64,000 nucleotides of DNA from Hungatella sp. UBA5385 (GTDB lineage: Bacteria; Bacillota; Clostridia; Lachnospirales; Lachnospiraceae): assembly GCA_002409995.1 (NCBI GenBank), contig DHOR01000028.1, positions 86,513 through 150,512 on the forward strand, written 5' to 3'. Under the pieces are notes generated by a model. It did no database searches. It saw nothing but the letters and a program-made list of their open reading frames with translations, and was not told where the DNA came from. Numbering within the stretch: the first letter of the stretch is position 1; the number at the start of each line of letters is the position of its first letter. Shown here piece by piece: positions 18,711 to 26,928 of this stretch. Both the position numbers and the translations under genes were made by a program.

Positions 18711-19949
18711 TTAACCTTTCTTTGATGATAAACGATCACTGATGATGAAGATAATCAGCGCAACAATCAGGGAATTAATGGGTTTGATACCCCATGGGAG
18801 AAACATTCCAACCAGTGAGCCTGTAATTACAGAAATAACGGTTCCAAGGTTGAATGCTGATGTTTCTTCTTTTCCGAATTCATAATCTTCTCTGTGAAGA
18901 AAATAATGGGCGATGATAACAACTCCCACAGGAGGGATCATTCCGCTGAGCAGATTTAAGAATCCTACAAAGTTATTATAAAGCCACTGTGCCAGAAGAG
19001 TTCCTATAATTCCTTCCACCAGTACGAGAGGCTTCATTGGAATCTTTGCAATATTGGACCCGCCAAGTCCTGCAGTGTAGAGAGCGTTATTGTTGGTTGT
19101 CCAGATGTTTAGACCAAGGGTGATAACAGCAGGCAGTGCAAGTCCCTGAAGAATCAGGATATCAAAGATATCAGGTACACCTGTCACTGCACCTCCAACA
19201 GCACCAAATATCATCATTACAGAGTTGCCGGCGAAAAATGCCACTACAGTTGCAGTCACTGCATTGGAAGGTGTTTTTGCAAATCTGGTAAAGTTAGGAG
19301 TTGCGGTGCCGCCTGAGATAAAGGAGCCTACAACAATGGCAATTCCGGTTGTTAATGTTATGGGAGTCTGGGGATTATCGGAGAATACATTAGCAAGTCC
19401 GCCTACTTCATTAATTCCCCAATTGACAGAATAAATTCCAAGTATGGCGATTAACGGAACGGCAATGGTTCCAAGGACTGCCAGCGCCTTTATTCCTATA
19501 AATGCTGTGCTGGTCATGACTGCGCCTGTAGCAATAATTAAAATCCACACATTAATTCCTGTCAGTTTAGCTACGGGAATTGCAAACATAGCCACTCCTA
19601 CACCAAACCAGCCGATCTGTGTGATGCTGACTAAAGCAGATGGAAGATAGGACCCTATGCTTCCGAAAGAACGTCTTGCCAGTAAATCCAGGGTCATTCC
19701 TGTCTCCTGACCGATATATCCCAGAATTCCGCAATAAATACCTAAGAATGCATTGCCCAGCAGCATAGACAGAAGGAAGTTCATTCCATTCATGCCAACT
19801 CCAAGGGTTCCTCCTGCGGTCATGCTGGGGGTAAAAAATGTAAATCCTACAAGTACAACCATAACTGAAAATAAGCCTTGTAATTTCATATGGCTGGGGA
19901 CTGCTGACAGGGAATACTCCGAGTCGTGATTTTTTTCCTCTGTTTTCAT
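18711..19949 (-). CDS. codB: Cytosine permease
   Basis: 412 residues, about 12 transmembrane segments, of the NCS1 nucleobase:cation symporter family (CodB branch). The conserved N-terminal region [25 protein letters not shown] precedes the first helices. It imports cytosine for the deaminase encoded 10 bases downstream. The ATG at 19949 has GGAGG five bases upstream; an upstream ATG at 19961 lacks a site. A related specificity (hydroxymethylpyrimidine or other pyrimidines) cannot be excluded from sequence, but pairing with codA favours cytosine. Confidence 0.92.
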   Translation of the reverse strand: MKTEEKNHDSEYSLSAVPSHMKLQGLFSVMVVLVGFTFFTPSMTAGGTLGVGMNGMNFLLSMLLGNAFLGIYCGILGYIGQETGMTLDLLARRSFGSIGSYLPSALVSITQIGWFGVGVAMFAIPVAKLTGINVWILIIATGAVMTSTAFIGIKALAVLGTIAVPLIAILGIYSVNWGINEVGGLANVFSDNPQTPITLTTGIAIVVGSFISGGTATPNFTRFAKTPSNAVTATVVAFFAGNSVMMIFGAVGGAVTGVPDIFDILILQGLALPAVITLGLNIWTTNNNALYTAGLGGSNIAKIPMKPLVLVEGIIGTLLAQWLYNNFVGFLNLLSGMIPPVGVVIIAHYFLHREDYEFGKEETSAFNLGTVISVITGSLVGMFLPWGIKPINSLIVALIIFIISDRLSSKKG

Positions 19950-20007
19950 ATTTACCTCCATAATCTTTTGTTATTTGGCTCCTGACCACTGCGGCGGAGA
20001 TATCCAT

Positions 20008-20045
20008 AAAAAAAGCGCAGATGCTTATAAAATGTAAGCCTACGC
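20008..20045 (-). terminator. Intrinsic terminator inside the codBA leader (attenuator)
   Basis: On the minus strand GCGTAG pairs with CTGCGC and GCTTA with TAAGC, followed at once by seven T. It lies between the codB promoter and the codB start, about 60 bases before the ATG, so it can stop transcription before codB. An upstream GGCGGA and a downstream TCCGCC can also pair around it. This is the layout of a riboswitch or protein-controlled attenuator; I do not recognise the class. Confidence 0.75.
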
Positions 20046-20081
20046 CATGCAGCCTGTAAAGTGTCCGCCAAAATCTATCAT

Positions 20082-20110
20082 ATTATACCATGTGATCTTC
20101 TCTTTTCCAA
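20082..20110 (-). promoter_or_regulatory. Promoter of codBA
   Basis: Minus strand: TTGGAA (20105-20110), 17-base spacer ending in TGG, TATAAT (20082-20087), an extended -10 promoter. The predicted transcript start, near 20075, leaves a leader of roughly 125 bases before the codB ATG. Confidence 0.75.
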
Positions 20111-20171
20111 CTACTTTTTCAAGGTTTTTACAGAAAAAGAAACATATCTCTCTTGGTTTCATAAAATGTTA

Positions 20172-20201
20172 TTGACACTGATTCTCAATAAGAGTAGAAT
20201 C
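20172..20201 (+). promoter_or_regulatory. feoAB promoter with an internal dyad (candidate metal-regulator operator)
   Basis: Perfect TTGACA (20172-20177), 17-base spacer, TAGAAT (20195-20200). The dyad GATTCT (20180-20185) / AGAATC (20196-20201) covers the spacer and -10, where a repressor would block RNA polymerase. Iron-responsive repression by a Fur- or DtxR-type protein is inferred from the feo genes; the site is not a close match to the classical Fur box. Confidence 0.65.
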
Positions 20202-20237
20202 TCTATGGGTGCTATAAATGTACCAGAGGAGAATATT

Positions 20238-20471
20238 ATGAAATTATACGAAGGCGAGATTGGAAAAACATATATTGTTTACAGCGTCATGGTGAAAGAT
20301 GTAATTGCAAGACGCTTAGAGGCTTTGGGAGTCAATGAGATGACTCATATAACATTGTTGAATAAAAAGGGCAGCGGAACTGTGATTATTAAGGTACGGG
20401 GAACGCGTTTGGCTCTTGGAAGAAAGATATCCGAAGGAATAGAGATAAGGGAGGCCGTCAAACATGAATGA
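20238..20471 (+). CDS. feoA: Ferrous iron transport protein A
   Basis: A 77-residue SH3-like FeoA domain protein (MKLYEGEIGKTYIVYSVMVKD ... GTRLALGRKISEGI). It is cytosolic and assists the FeoB ferrous-iron transporter. The start is ATG 20238, seven bases after AGAGGA; an in-frame extension upstream to 20061 runs through the promoter and is not used. The end overlaps feoB by eight bases, indicating translational coupling. Confidence 0.93.
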   Translation: MKLYEGEIGKTYIVYSVMVKDVIARRLEALGVNEMTHITLLNKKGSGTVIIKVRGTRLALGRKISEGIEIREAVKHE

Positions 20472-22461
20472 TAATAATAGAAAAATTAATGTTGCATTTG
20501 TGGGAAACCCTAACTGTGGAAAAACAACACTGTTTAATGCATTTACAGGTGCAAAGCTAAAGGTTGCAAACTGGCCCGGAGTTACGGTAGAACGGGTGGA
20601 AGGCGAGACCAGCTACAAAGGACGTCCTATCCGCGTTGTGGATACTCCAGGAATTTATAGTCTAACTTCTTATACCATAGAGGAAAAGGTGACTAGAAAA
20701 TGTCTGGAGGATGAGGAGATTGATGTGATCATCAATGTAGTAGATGCCTCTTCTCTGGAACGTAATCTATATCTGACTCTTCAGCTTCTGGAGCTGAAAA
20801 AGCCTGTGATTCTTGCTCTTAATATGATGGATATTGTGGAGGAAAGGGGAATGGAGATTGACCTTCACCGTCTTCCTGAAATGCTGGGCTCCATACCGGT
20901 TGTCCCTGTGTCAGCCAGAAAACGGACAGGACTTGATGTGCTGATGCACGCAGTTGTCCATCATTATGAAGAAGGTCCTCATGGAGTTGTGGTTCATTAC
21001 ACTCCTAAGCTTGAGAATAAGATATCTAAGGTTATAACTGTGCTGAAAGCACATTACGGTGATATTGGTAATTTAAGATGGCATGCCATTAAGTTCATGG
21101 AATATGATGAAGAGGTATGGAATGACCACCCCATTGATGTCAGCAATATTATTGATCATAATTATGAAAAAGAGATTATTAATCAGAAGTATGACTATAT
21201 AGAAGAGATTATCGACGAGTGTCTGATCAATAAAGAGGAAAAATCAGCCTTTACAGATAAAATTGATGAGTTTTTCACTCACCCTGTCTGGGGGATTCCT
21301 ATATTTTTGGGGATTATGGCACTTGTATTCTTCCTTACTTTTACAGTGGGAGATTTCTTAAAAGGGTATTTTGAAGTTGCCCTTGATGTGTTTTCAGGAT
21401 ATATGCTGGAAATTCTTCAGGGTATCCACGCTGCTGACTGGATTACTTCTCTGGTAGTGGATGGTATTGTAGCAGGTGTAGGTGGAATACTTACCTTTCT
21501 GCCTAATATATTTATATTGTTTCTTGCACTTGCATTTTTGGAAGACAGCGGTTATATGGCAAGAGTTGCCTATGTTATGAATGAGGTTATGGGCAAGGTG
21601 GGTCTGTCCGGCAAGGCATTTCTGCCTATGCTTCTGGGATTTGGCTGTACAGTGCCTGCAGTTATGGCTACCAGATCACTTCCTAGTGTGAAGGATAGAA
21701 GAAGGACCATTCTAATTACTCCTTTTATGTCCTGTTCAGCCAAGCTGCCAATATATGTCCTGTTTTCAGGAATGTTTTTCCCGAACCATTCTCTGATTGT
21801 GGCTTATTCTCTCTATTTAATCGGACTTGTTGTGGCAATTGTTGTTGCCTATATCAGCCATCGAATGGCAAAGGGAGAGGAAGAGGATACTCTCCTCATC
21901 GAGCTTCCGGAGTACAAGACTCCCAATGGAAGAACGGTTGCTATCTATGTATGGGATAAAGTAAAGGATTACTTAAGCAAGGCAGGAACTACTATTTTCC
22001 TTGCCTCCATTGTGTTATGGTTTGTATTAAATACAGGAACAAGTGGATTTGTCAGTGATGTAACAGACAGCTTTGCAGCCATGATCGGCCGTGTTCTGGT
22101 GCCTGTGTTAAAGCCGGCAGGTTTGGGAGACTGGAGAATTGCAGTTGCCCTTATATCCGGGCTTTCTGCTAAGGAAGTGGTTGTGTCCAGCTTCTCTGTT
22201 TTATTTGGAATTAATAACATTAATTCTGCAGGGGGGATGTCAGAGCTTCTGGGGACTTTGGGTACCGTTGGATTTGGTGGACTTAATGCTTATGCGCTGA
22301 TGATTTTCTGCCTGTTATATTCACCATGTATTGCAGCCATTGCAACTATTAAACGTGAGACAGGTTCTCTGCGTTTTACAGTTTTAATGGTGCTGTTTCA
22401 GCTGGCTGTGGCATGGGCAGGAGCTGCTCTGGTATTCCAGATTGGAAGTTTATTATTTTAA
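20464..22461 (+). CDS. feoB: Ferrous iron transport protein B
   Basis: 665 residues. The N-terminal G-domain carries G1 GNPNCGKTTLFN, G3 VDTPGIYSL and G4 ALNMMD; a helical GDI-like region follows (about 165-265). Then comes the membrane domain with two Gate-type repeats, including GFGCTVPAVMATRSL and the SGLSAKEVVVSS stretch. It imports Fe(II) across the cytoplasmic membrane. It overlaps feoA by eight bases. No FeoC follows; the next genes encode an amino-acid exporter. The length is slightly below E. coli FeoB but normal for clostridial members. Confidence 0.97.
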   Translation: MNDNNRKINVAFVGNPNCGKTTLFNAFTGAKLKVANWPGVTVERVEGETSYKGRPIRVVDTPGIYSLTSYTIEEKVTRKCLEDEEIDVIINVVDASSLERNLYLTLQLLELKKPVILALNMMDIVEERGMEIDLHRLPEMLGSIPVVPVSARKRTGLDVLMHAVVHHYEEGPHGVVVHYTPKLENKISKVITVLKAHYGDIGNLRWHAIKFMEYDEEVWNDHPIDVSNIIDHNYEKEIINQKYDYIEEIIDECLINKEEKSAFTDKIDEFFTHPVWGIPIFLGIMALVFFLTFTVGDFLKGYFEVALDVFSGYMLEILQGIHAADWITSLVVDGIVAGVGGILTFLPNIFILFLALAFLEDSGYMARVAYVMNEVMGKVGLSGKAFLPMLLGFGCTVPAVMATRSLPSVKDRRRTILITPFMSCSAKLPIYVLFSGMFFPNHSLIVAYSLYLIGLVVAIVVAYISHRMAKGEEEDTLLIELPEYKTPNGRTVAIYVWDKVKDYLSKAGTTIFLASIVLWFVLNTGTSGFVSDVTDSFAAMIGRVLVPVLKPAGLGDWRIAVALISGLSAKEVVVSSFSVLFGINNINSAGGMSELLGTLGTVGFGGLNAYALMIFCLLYSPCIAAIATIKRETGSLRFTVLMVLFQLAVAWAGAALVFQIGSLLF

Positions 22462-22478
22462 TGATGGAGATTGTATAA

Positions 22479-23252
22479 ATGAATGATAAGCTGCTTGTAG
22501 AAACGGCTGTGCTGGCAGGAGAGATAATGCTGGTAAGCGGTGCTGAAATTTACCGGGTGGAGGATACCATCAACCGAATTATGAGGAAAGCAGGGAAGGA
22601 GACGGCAGAGGCTATTGTTTTCTCTACCGGTATCTTTGCTTCTTTAAATGATCCTTCTATTGAGGCCATTACAGTAGCCCGCAGGGTTAACGGCTGGTCT
22701 GCCAACTTAAACAGGGTCTATCTGGTCAATGATGTATCCAGAAAGTTATGCAGTGACAGTATCACTGTAGAAGAGGCTTACAGCAGATTAAAGGAAATTA
22801 AAAATACAGTCCAGTACCGCCCGGGAGTAAAGAACATCGGAGTTGTTGGTGTGGCTGTGTTCTTTACCCTTCTTCTGGGCGGCGTGGTGAAGGACTGTCT
22901 GGCAGCAGCAGTGACTGGGGCAATACTGGCAGCAGCTATGGAGCTATCCCGGAGAATCCGTTTAAATGACTTCTGTGTCAATGGATTATGTGCGTTTTTA
23001 ATTGCTGTATCAACTCTTGTGATGGGGCAGTGGATATTCCCTGGGATAAAGACTGATATTATTATAATCGGAGCCATTATGCCTCTTGTGCCTGGAGTGA
23101 TTTTTACCACTGCAATCAGGGATACTCTCAATGGGGACTATGCCTCAGGCACTGCCAGAATTATGGAGGCAGTGGTGGTTGCCCTTGCAGTAGCTGCAGG
23201 TGTGGGCGCAGGTATGGGATTGTTTCAGTGGATAGTGGGAGGTGGTTTATGA
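22479..23252 (+). CDS. Threonine/serine exporter, N-terminal half (ThrE/YjjP, DUF1212)
   Basis: 257 residues. The soluble N-terminal half starts with ETAVLAGEIMLVSGAEIYRVEDTINRIM, the DUF1212 signature, and is followed by about five transmembrane segments (from residue ~118, NIGVVGVAVFFTLLLGG). In Corynebacterium ThrE both halves are one chain; here, as in many Firmicutes, the second half is the next gene, overlapping by four bases. The pair is expected to export Thr/Ser or related small acids. It is 17 bases after feoB on the same strand and may be cotranscribed with it. Confidence 0.88.
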   Translation: MNDKLLVETAVLAGEIMLVSGAEIYRVEDTINRIMRKAGKETAEAIVFSTGIFASLNDPSIEAITVARRVNGWSANLNRVYLVNDVSRKLCSDSITVEEAYSRLKEIKNTVQYRPGVKNIGVVGVAVFFTLLLGGVVKDCLAAAVTGAILAAAMELSRRIRLNDFCVNGLCAFLIAVSTLVMGQWIFPGIKTDIIIIGAIMPLVPGVIFTTAIRDTLNGDYASGTARIMEAVVVALAVAAGVGAGMGLFQWIVGGGL

Positions 23253-23671
23253 TGTTATTACAGACAGTGGGGGCATTTCTTGCAGTCATCAGTTTCGCCC
23301 TGATTCTGGAGCTTCCTAAAAAATATGTGCTGCTGGCAGGTGGAATCGGTGCTGCCGGCTGGCTGGTCTTTCTGCTGGTGAGGGAGTTTTCCGGTTCTGT
23401 CATAGCGGCTTCCTTTGTTTCCAGCATGGTGGTTGCATTATCCAGCCATATTTCTGCAAGAATCTGTAAGGCACCGGTTACTGTATTTCTTGTGGCGGGA
23501 ATTCTTCCTTCTGTTCCCGGTACTTCCATTTACAGAAGTGTATCTTATATGATTGGAAGTAATCCGGAACTTTCCAGTCATTATCTTGTGGAAACCCTAC
23601 AGATTGCAGGAGCCATTGCTATGGCTATATTTATTATGGATTCTCTGTTCCGATTGGGGCAGAGGAATTAA
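23249..23671 (+). CDS. Threonine/serine exporter, C-terminal half (YjjB, DUF3815)
   Basis: About 140 residues with four transmembrane segments, matching the YjjB half of the split ThrE exporter (ICKAPVTVFLVAGILPSVPGTSIYRSV is characteristic). Two adjacent ATGs (23249, 23252) overlap the stop of the first half, with GGGAGGTGG just upstream; either gives the same protein within one residue. The 3' end overlaps the convergent DUF5688 gene by 38 bases, with no terminator between them. Confidence 0.87.
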   Translation: MMLLQTVGAFLAVISFALILELPKKYVLLAGGIGAAGWLVFLLVREFSGSVIAASFVSSMVVALSSHISARICKAPVTVFLVAGILPSVPGTSIYRSVSYMIGSNPELSSHYLVETLQIAGAIAMAIFIMDSLFRLGQRN

Positions 23672-24599
23672 AGGCAATGGAGAGACGGTCTTCAGCCATA
23701 GAGTAATAATACAGATGATTGGACAGGTGATCCTCTACAGGAACCTCTTCCTCATTGATTCTGCAGATCATATTGCTGATATCTCTGTAGGAAAGCCCTT
23801 CGCTGTTGGGGATAATAAGGACTTCGTGAATGCTGGAAGGCAGGATTAATAAATCCTGTCCAAGTGAGGCTGCGAAGTCTTTTAATATACCCTCATAGCA
23901 AATACAGCTGGCTCCGTAAAGCCCTGACCGATTGGTGAGAACATAAAAAGGAGATTCCCAACCGGTATCCTGAAGAACATGATCAAGATCCTGCTCATTA
24001 TACTCAGTTCCCATAGCTTCCGCTGTCATTTCCTTAAGCACTTCTGTCATTGTCCGGATTCTGGCAGGAAACAGCCAGGGAGTATTGATTCTGGCAGAGG
24101 CAAGAAGGTCTTCTGCCTTCAGATTCCACAGGGTAAGCTGACTGTTTTTGATCATTGCAGAGTACTGACCATTATCATCTTCACCCAGAATCAGATAGAA
24201 TACAAGGACAAGGTCCAGGCCTGGTAAGGACATATGGGGAACCTCAGCAAGAATGGCTCTGTTAGCTGGTTCATTGATCAGCCGATAGATAATTCTGCTC
24301 TCTGCAAATTCCACAGACTGCAGCGCCTTTCTCTCAATTTCAGGCGGAAAACAGCTGGTCTCATAGAGATTTACAATGTCTGTTAGAATGTCATTCATAG
24401 ACATTCCATTTTCATAGGCAGTGTAATAGCTGTTTAGGTAGATGGTGGGGATTGCTTCCTGAGTGGAAGTCCCAATGCAGAGCCCATCCAGTGTGAGACC
24501 GTTATTCTTGGGGATGGGGTGTGTGATAACTGAATATTCTTCCCCAAGACGGGACTGAAGGGAAGTCTTTACAGTTTCTAGAAATGTGTTGTATACCAT
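23634..24599 (-). CDS. DUF5688 family protein, function unknown
   Basis: 321 residues, soluble, with no signal peptide or membrane segment. It matches the Lachnospiraceae-enriched DUF5688 family from features such as GLTLDGLCIGTSTQEAIPTIYLN near the N-terminus and the central LPGLDLVLVFYLIL and ITNSQL-like region. No catalytic motif is apparent. The family often occurs in many paralogues per genome and has no assigned role. AAGGAGG stands 11 bases upstream of ATG 24599. Its 3' end overlaps the exporter gene on the other strand. Confidence 0.8.
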   Translation of the reverse strand: MVYNTFLETVKTSLQSRLGEEYSVITHPIPKNNGLTLDGLCIGTSTQEAIPTIYLNSYYTAYENGMSMNDILTDIVNLYETSCFPPEIERKALQSVEFAESRIIYRLINEPANRAILAEVPHMSLPGLDLVLVFYLILGEDDNGQYSAMIKNSQLTLWNLKAEDLLASARINTPWLFPARIRTMTEVLKEMTAEAMGTEYNEQDLDHVLQDTGWESPFYVLTNRSGLYGASCICYEGILKDFAASLGQDLLILPSSIHEVLIIPNSEGLSYRDISNMICRINEEEVPVEDHLSNHLYYYSMAEDRLSIAFNSSAPIGTENP

Positions 24600-24854
24600 A
24601 GATGTGTATACCTCCTTAAGATATGATTTATGTAAACCATACTGAATATAAAAGCAGAGTATGGTAGTACAAACTTAATTTTTTAATGAAGGGAATTGTA
24701 TTCCTGAGGTGGAACAGTTGATTTGAAAAACAAGTTAATTATCTGTTTTTTAATTATACATGTTGGAAGGGAAAATGACAATGGTTTTTTAAAGATATTT
24801 AGAAATAATATTTAAATAAATAAAAGAAAAAACTAACAATATAATGGATAAATT

Positions 24855-24863
24855 TGGTATAAT
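24855..24863 (+). promoter_or_regulatory. Extended -10 promoter of the lacI-type gene
   Basis: TGGTATAAT lies 37 bases before the ATG in a very AT-rich 300-base gap (24600-24899). The -35 is poor (TAACAA at 24834-24839). Nothing else was found in the gap apart from the RBS of the minus-strand gene. Confidence 0.6.
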
Positions 24864-24899
24864 GTTGGCATAACACATAAGAAAGATTGAAGGGCGCAT

Positions 24900-25856
24900 A
24901 TGGCATATTCAAAAAGAGCAACAATTAAAACAATTGCAAAAGAAGCGAATTTGACAGCGAATACAGTTTCTTTGGCATTGAGAGATTCTCCCCTGGTTAA
25001 GCCAGAGACCAAACAGCTAATAATAGAGATTGCAGAAAGGCAGGGGTATGTACCTAATGTGACAGCAGAATCACTTAGACTGGGACATAGTAAGCTAATC
25101 GCATTGATATTTGGAGATATAGGGAATCCCCTTTTTGCTATTAAAACAAAAAAAATAGAGGATGCTTTGAGAAAATGTGGTTATCAAGTAATGATTATGG
25201 ATACAGATGAGGATCTTCAACAGGAGATTGCCGTAGTACGCAGTGCTATCGGACGGAAGGTGGACGGTGTGGTATTATGTCCATGTCAGAAGGGCCGAGA
25301 GGCGTTGGATTTGATGAAGCAGCATAAGGTTCCCTGCGTTTTAGTAGGTAGAAGTATGGAAGATGGGCTGGAAGATAGTGTGGTTTGGGATAATTATCGA
25401 GGTGGACAAGTGGCTACAGAGCATTTAATTTCGCTGGGATGTAAAAGAATTTTGTGTTTGCTTGGCCCTAAGGAAATTTCTACTTCTCATGAGAGACAGG
25501 CTGGATATCAGGCTGCTTTGAGAGAAGCGAATCTTCCTGTCTTAGATGAACTGCAGATTAGAGTGGAGCGGGATCGGGTTGTTGATGCGTTGAAAAAACA
25601 GAGGGAGCCCTTTGATGGAATATTTGCCTTCAGTGATCTTTATGCATGGGAGGCTGCTGCTTGCCTTCAGAAAGAAGTCCCTATTATAGGCTATGATAAT
25701 GTGAAAAGTTCATTAACACTTCCGTTTTCCATTCCGACAGTTGCTGCTGATCTGGATAAAGAAACAGAGTATATTGTGGATTTTTTGCTGAAACGAATCG
25801 AAGAATTTGATCGACCTGTATCTAAAAAGACGTTACCTGTAAATGTTGTTTTATGA
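24900..25856 (+). CDS. LacI-family transcriptional repressor
   Basis: 318 residues. The N-terminal LacI helix-turn-helix (TIKTIAKEANLTANTVSLALRDSPLVKPETKQ) and hinge (PNVTAESLRLGHSKLIALIFGD) are followed by a periplasmic-binding-like sensor domain that should bind a sugar or sugar acid. It heads the 26-30.4 kb ABC-transporter and enolase-superfamily locus and has its own promoter and terminator. The perfect palindrome at 26005-26022, on the start site of the next operon, is the natural candidate operator (inference). The effector is unknown; the nearby enzyme suggests an acid sugar. Confidence 0.92.
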   Translation: MAYSKRATIKTIAKEANLTANTVSLALRDSPLVKPETKQLIIEIAERQGYVPNVTAESLRLGHSKLIALIFGDIGNPLFAIKTKKIEDALRKCGYQVMIMDTDEDLQQEIAVVRSAIGRKVDGVVLCPCQKGREALDLMKQHKVPCVLVGRSMEDGLEDSVVWDNYRGGQVATEHLISLGCKRILCLLGPKEISTSHERQAGYQAALREANLPVLDELQIRVERDRVVDALKKQREPFDGIFAFSDLYAWEAAACLQKEVPIIGYDNVKSSLTLPFSIPTVAADLDKETEYIVDFLLKRIEEFDRPVSKKTLPVNVVL

Positions 25857-25874
25857 TTTGTAAAATAATATGTG

Positions 25875-25936
25875 AAAATTCCTGTTATGGGAGAGAAACC
25901 AGTTTTTGGTTTTTATCCTATAACAGGAATTTTTTT
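25875..25936 (+). terminator. Terminator after the lacI-type gene
   Basis: AAAATTCCTGTTATGGGA pairs with TCCTATAACAGGAATTTT, with an inner AAACCA/TGGTTT stem, followed by a T-run. It separates the repressor gene from the transporter promoter. Confidence 0.9.
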
Positions 25937-25969
25937 ATTAAAAAATTCTTTAAAATTATAAGAAAGTAA

Positions 25970-25998
25970 TTGACATTACGTGTATGTGAGGCTATAAT
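25970..25998 (+). promoter_or_regulatory. Consensus promoter of the sugar ABC operon
   Basis: TTGACA (25970-25975), 17-base spacer, TATAAT (25993-25998): perfect -35 and -10. Such a strong promoter needs repression, which the adjacent operator can supply. Confidence 0.93.
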
Positions 25999-26004
25999 AA
26001 AGTC

Positions 26005-26022
26005 AATATTAACGTTAATATT
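26005..26022 (+). promoter_or_regulatory. LacI-type operator, perfect 18-bp palindrome
   Basis: AATATTAACGTTAATATT equals its own reverse complement and has the central CG step usual for LacI-family operators. It starts seven bases after the -10, over the expected transcription start. The cognate repressor is most likely the one encoded at 24900-25856. Confidence 0.85.
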
Positions 26023-26046
26023 CAGAATATTAAGGGGGTTGAGGCA

Positions 26047-26928
26047 ATGAAGTCTAAAAGAAGAGAGGCTATATTTGGCTGGGGGATTTTATTTCCTGCA
26101 ATGGTTATCTTAGCTATACTTTTTATAAAACCATTGCTGGATCTGTTAACAACCAGTTTGACAAATCAGAATTTGTTAAGGCCAGACAGATTGGAATTTG
26201 TTGGATTGGGTAACTATATTCAGATGTTTAAGAACAGGGATTTCTGGGACTCTTTAAAACGGTCGGTTATTTTTACATCTTCTGTTACTGTATGTTCGAT
26301 TGTCATCAGCATGTTGGTTGCATTGCTAATGGATATGGAATTTCTGTTAAAGAGGTTTTTGTTTGCCTTATTATTACTTCCCTGGGTCACTTCATTTATG
26401 TCTTCAGCGTTTGCCTTTACTTTAATGTATGATTATTCCTATGGTGTGTTTAACTACATAATGAGCGATGTGCTGCATATTGCAGAAGCTCAGAACTGGC
26501 TGGGACAGTTAAATACTGCAATGTTTTCTGTAATAGTAGTATCTACCTGGCATTTTCTCCCGTTTTCCATTTTGGTTCTTTCTAATGCACTGAAACAGGT
26601 ACCTTTGGAGTTGATTGAAAGTGCCAATATGGATGGAGCCAGCGGTATCCAGAAATTTTTCTTTATCAAGATGCCACTTATGAAATCTGCAATTATTACA
26701 TTGGTAATCGTTCGCATTGCGGCAGCCTTTAAAATGTTTGATTCTATTTTTCTTCTGACAAAAGGAGGTCCTGGTGATGCAACTACTACATTGCCACTTT
26801 GGTATTATCAGATGGGATTTCAGGCATTCCGCTCTGGGATGGGAGCTGCAATAGGAGTGGTGCTTGTAATATTAGTACTGATTGTTTATTTTATATTAAT
26901 AAAATTATTTGGTGAGGATGCTGTATGA
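26047..26928 (+). CDS. Carbohydrate ABC transporter permease (MalF/UgpA type)
   Basis: 293 residues with six transmembrane segments and the EAA-type coupling loop around ESANMDGASGIQKFFFIKMPLMKSA, which contacts the ATPase. It belongs to the CUT1 sugar-importer family. It forms a heterodimer with the next permease, whose start overlaps its stop by four bases. No ATPase gene lies in this operon, so an external shared ATPase such as the one at 5711-6823 is expected. GGGGG at 26033-26037 serves as ribosome binding site. Confidence 0.92.
   Translation: MKSKRREAIFGWGILFPAMVILAILFIKPLLDLLTTSLTNQNLLRPDRLEFVGLGNYIQMFKNRDFWDSLKRSVIFTSSVTVCSIVISMLVALLMDMEFLLKRFLFALLLLPWVTSFMSSAFAFTLMYDYSYGVFNYIMSDVLHIAEAQNWLGQLNTAMFSVIVVSTWHFLPFSILVLSNALKQVPLELIESANMDGASGIQKFFFIKMPLMKSAIITLVIVRIAAAFKMFDSIFLLTKGGPGDATTTLPLWYYQMGFQAFRSGMGAAIGVVLVILVLIVYFILIKLFGEDAV

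Noticed and set aside
19950..20081. Purine, TPP, preQ1, THF, ZTP or guanidine riboswitch in the codBA leader
   Set aside because: None of the conserved sequence blocks of these classes is visible by eye; kept only as an unassigned attenuator.
20061..20237. N-terminal extension of feoA
   Set aside because: It runs through the promoter and dyad; the RBS-supported ATG at 20238 gives the normal FeoA length.
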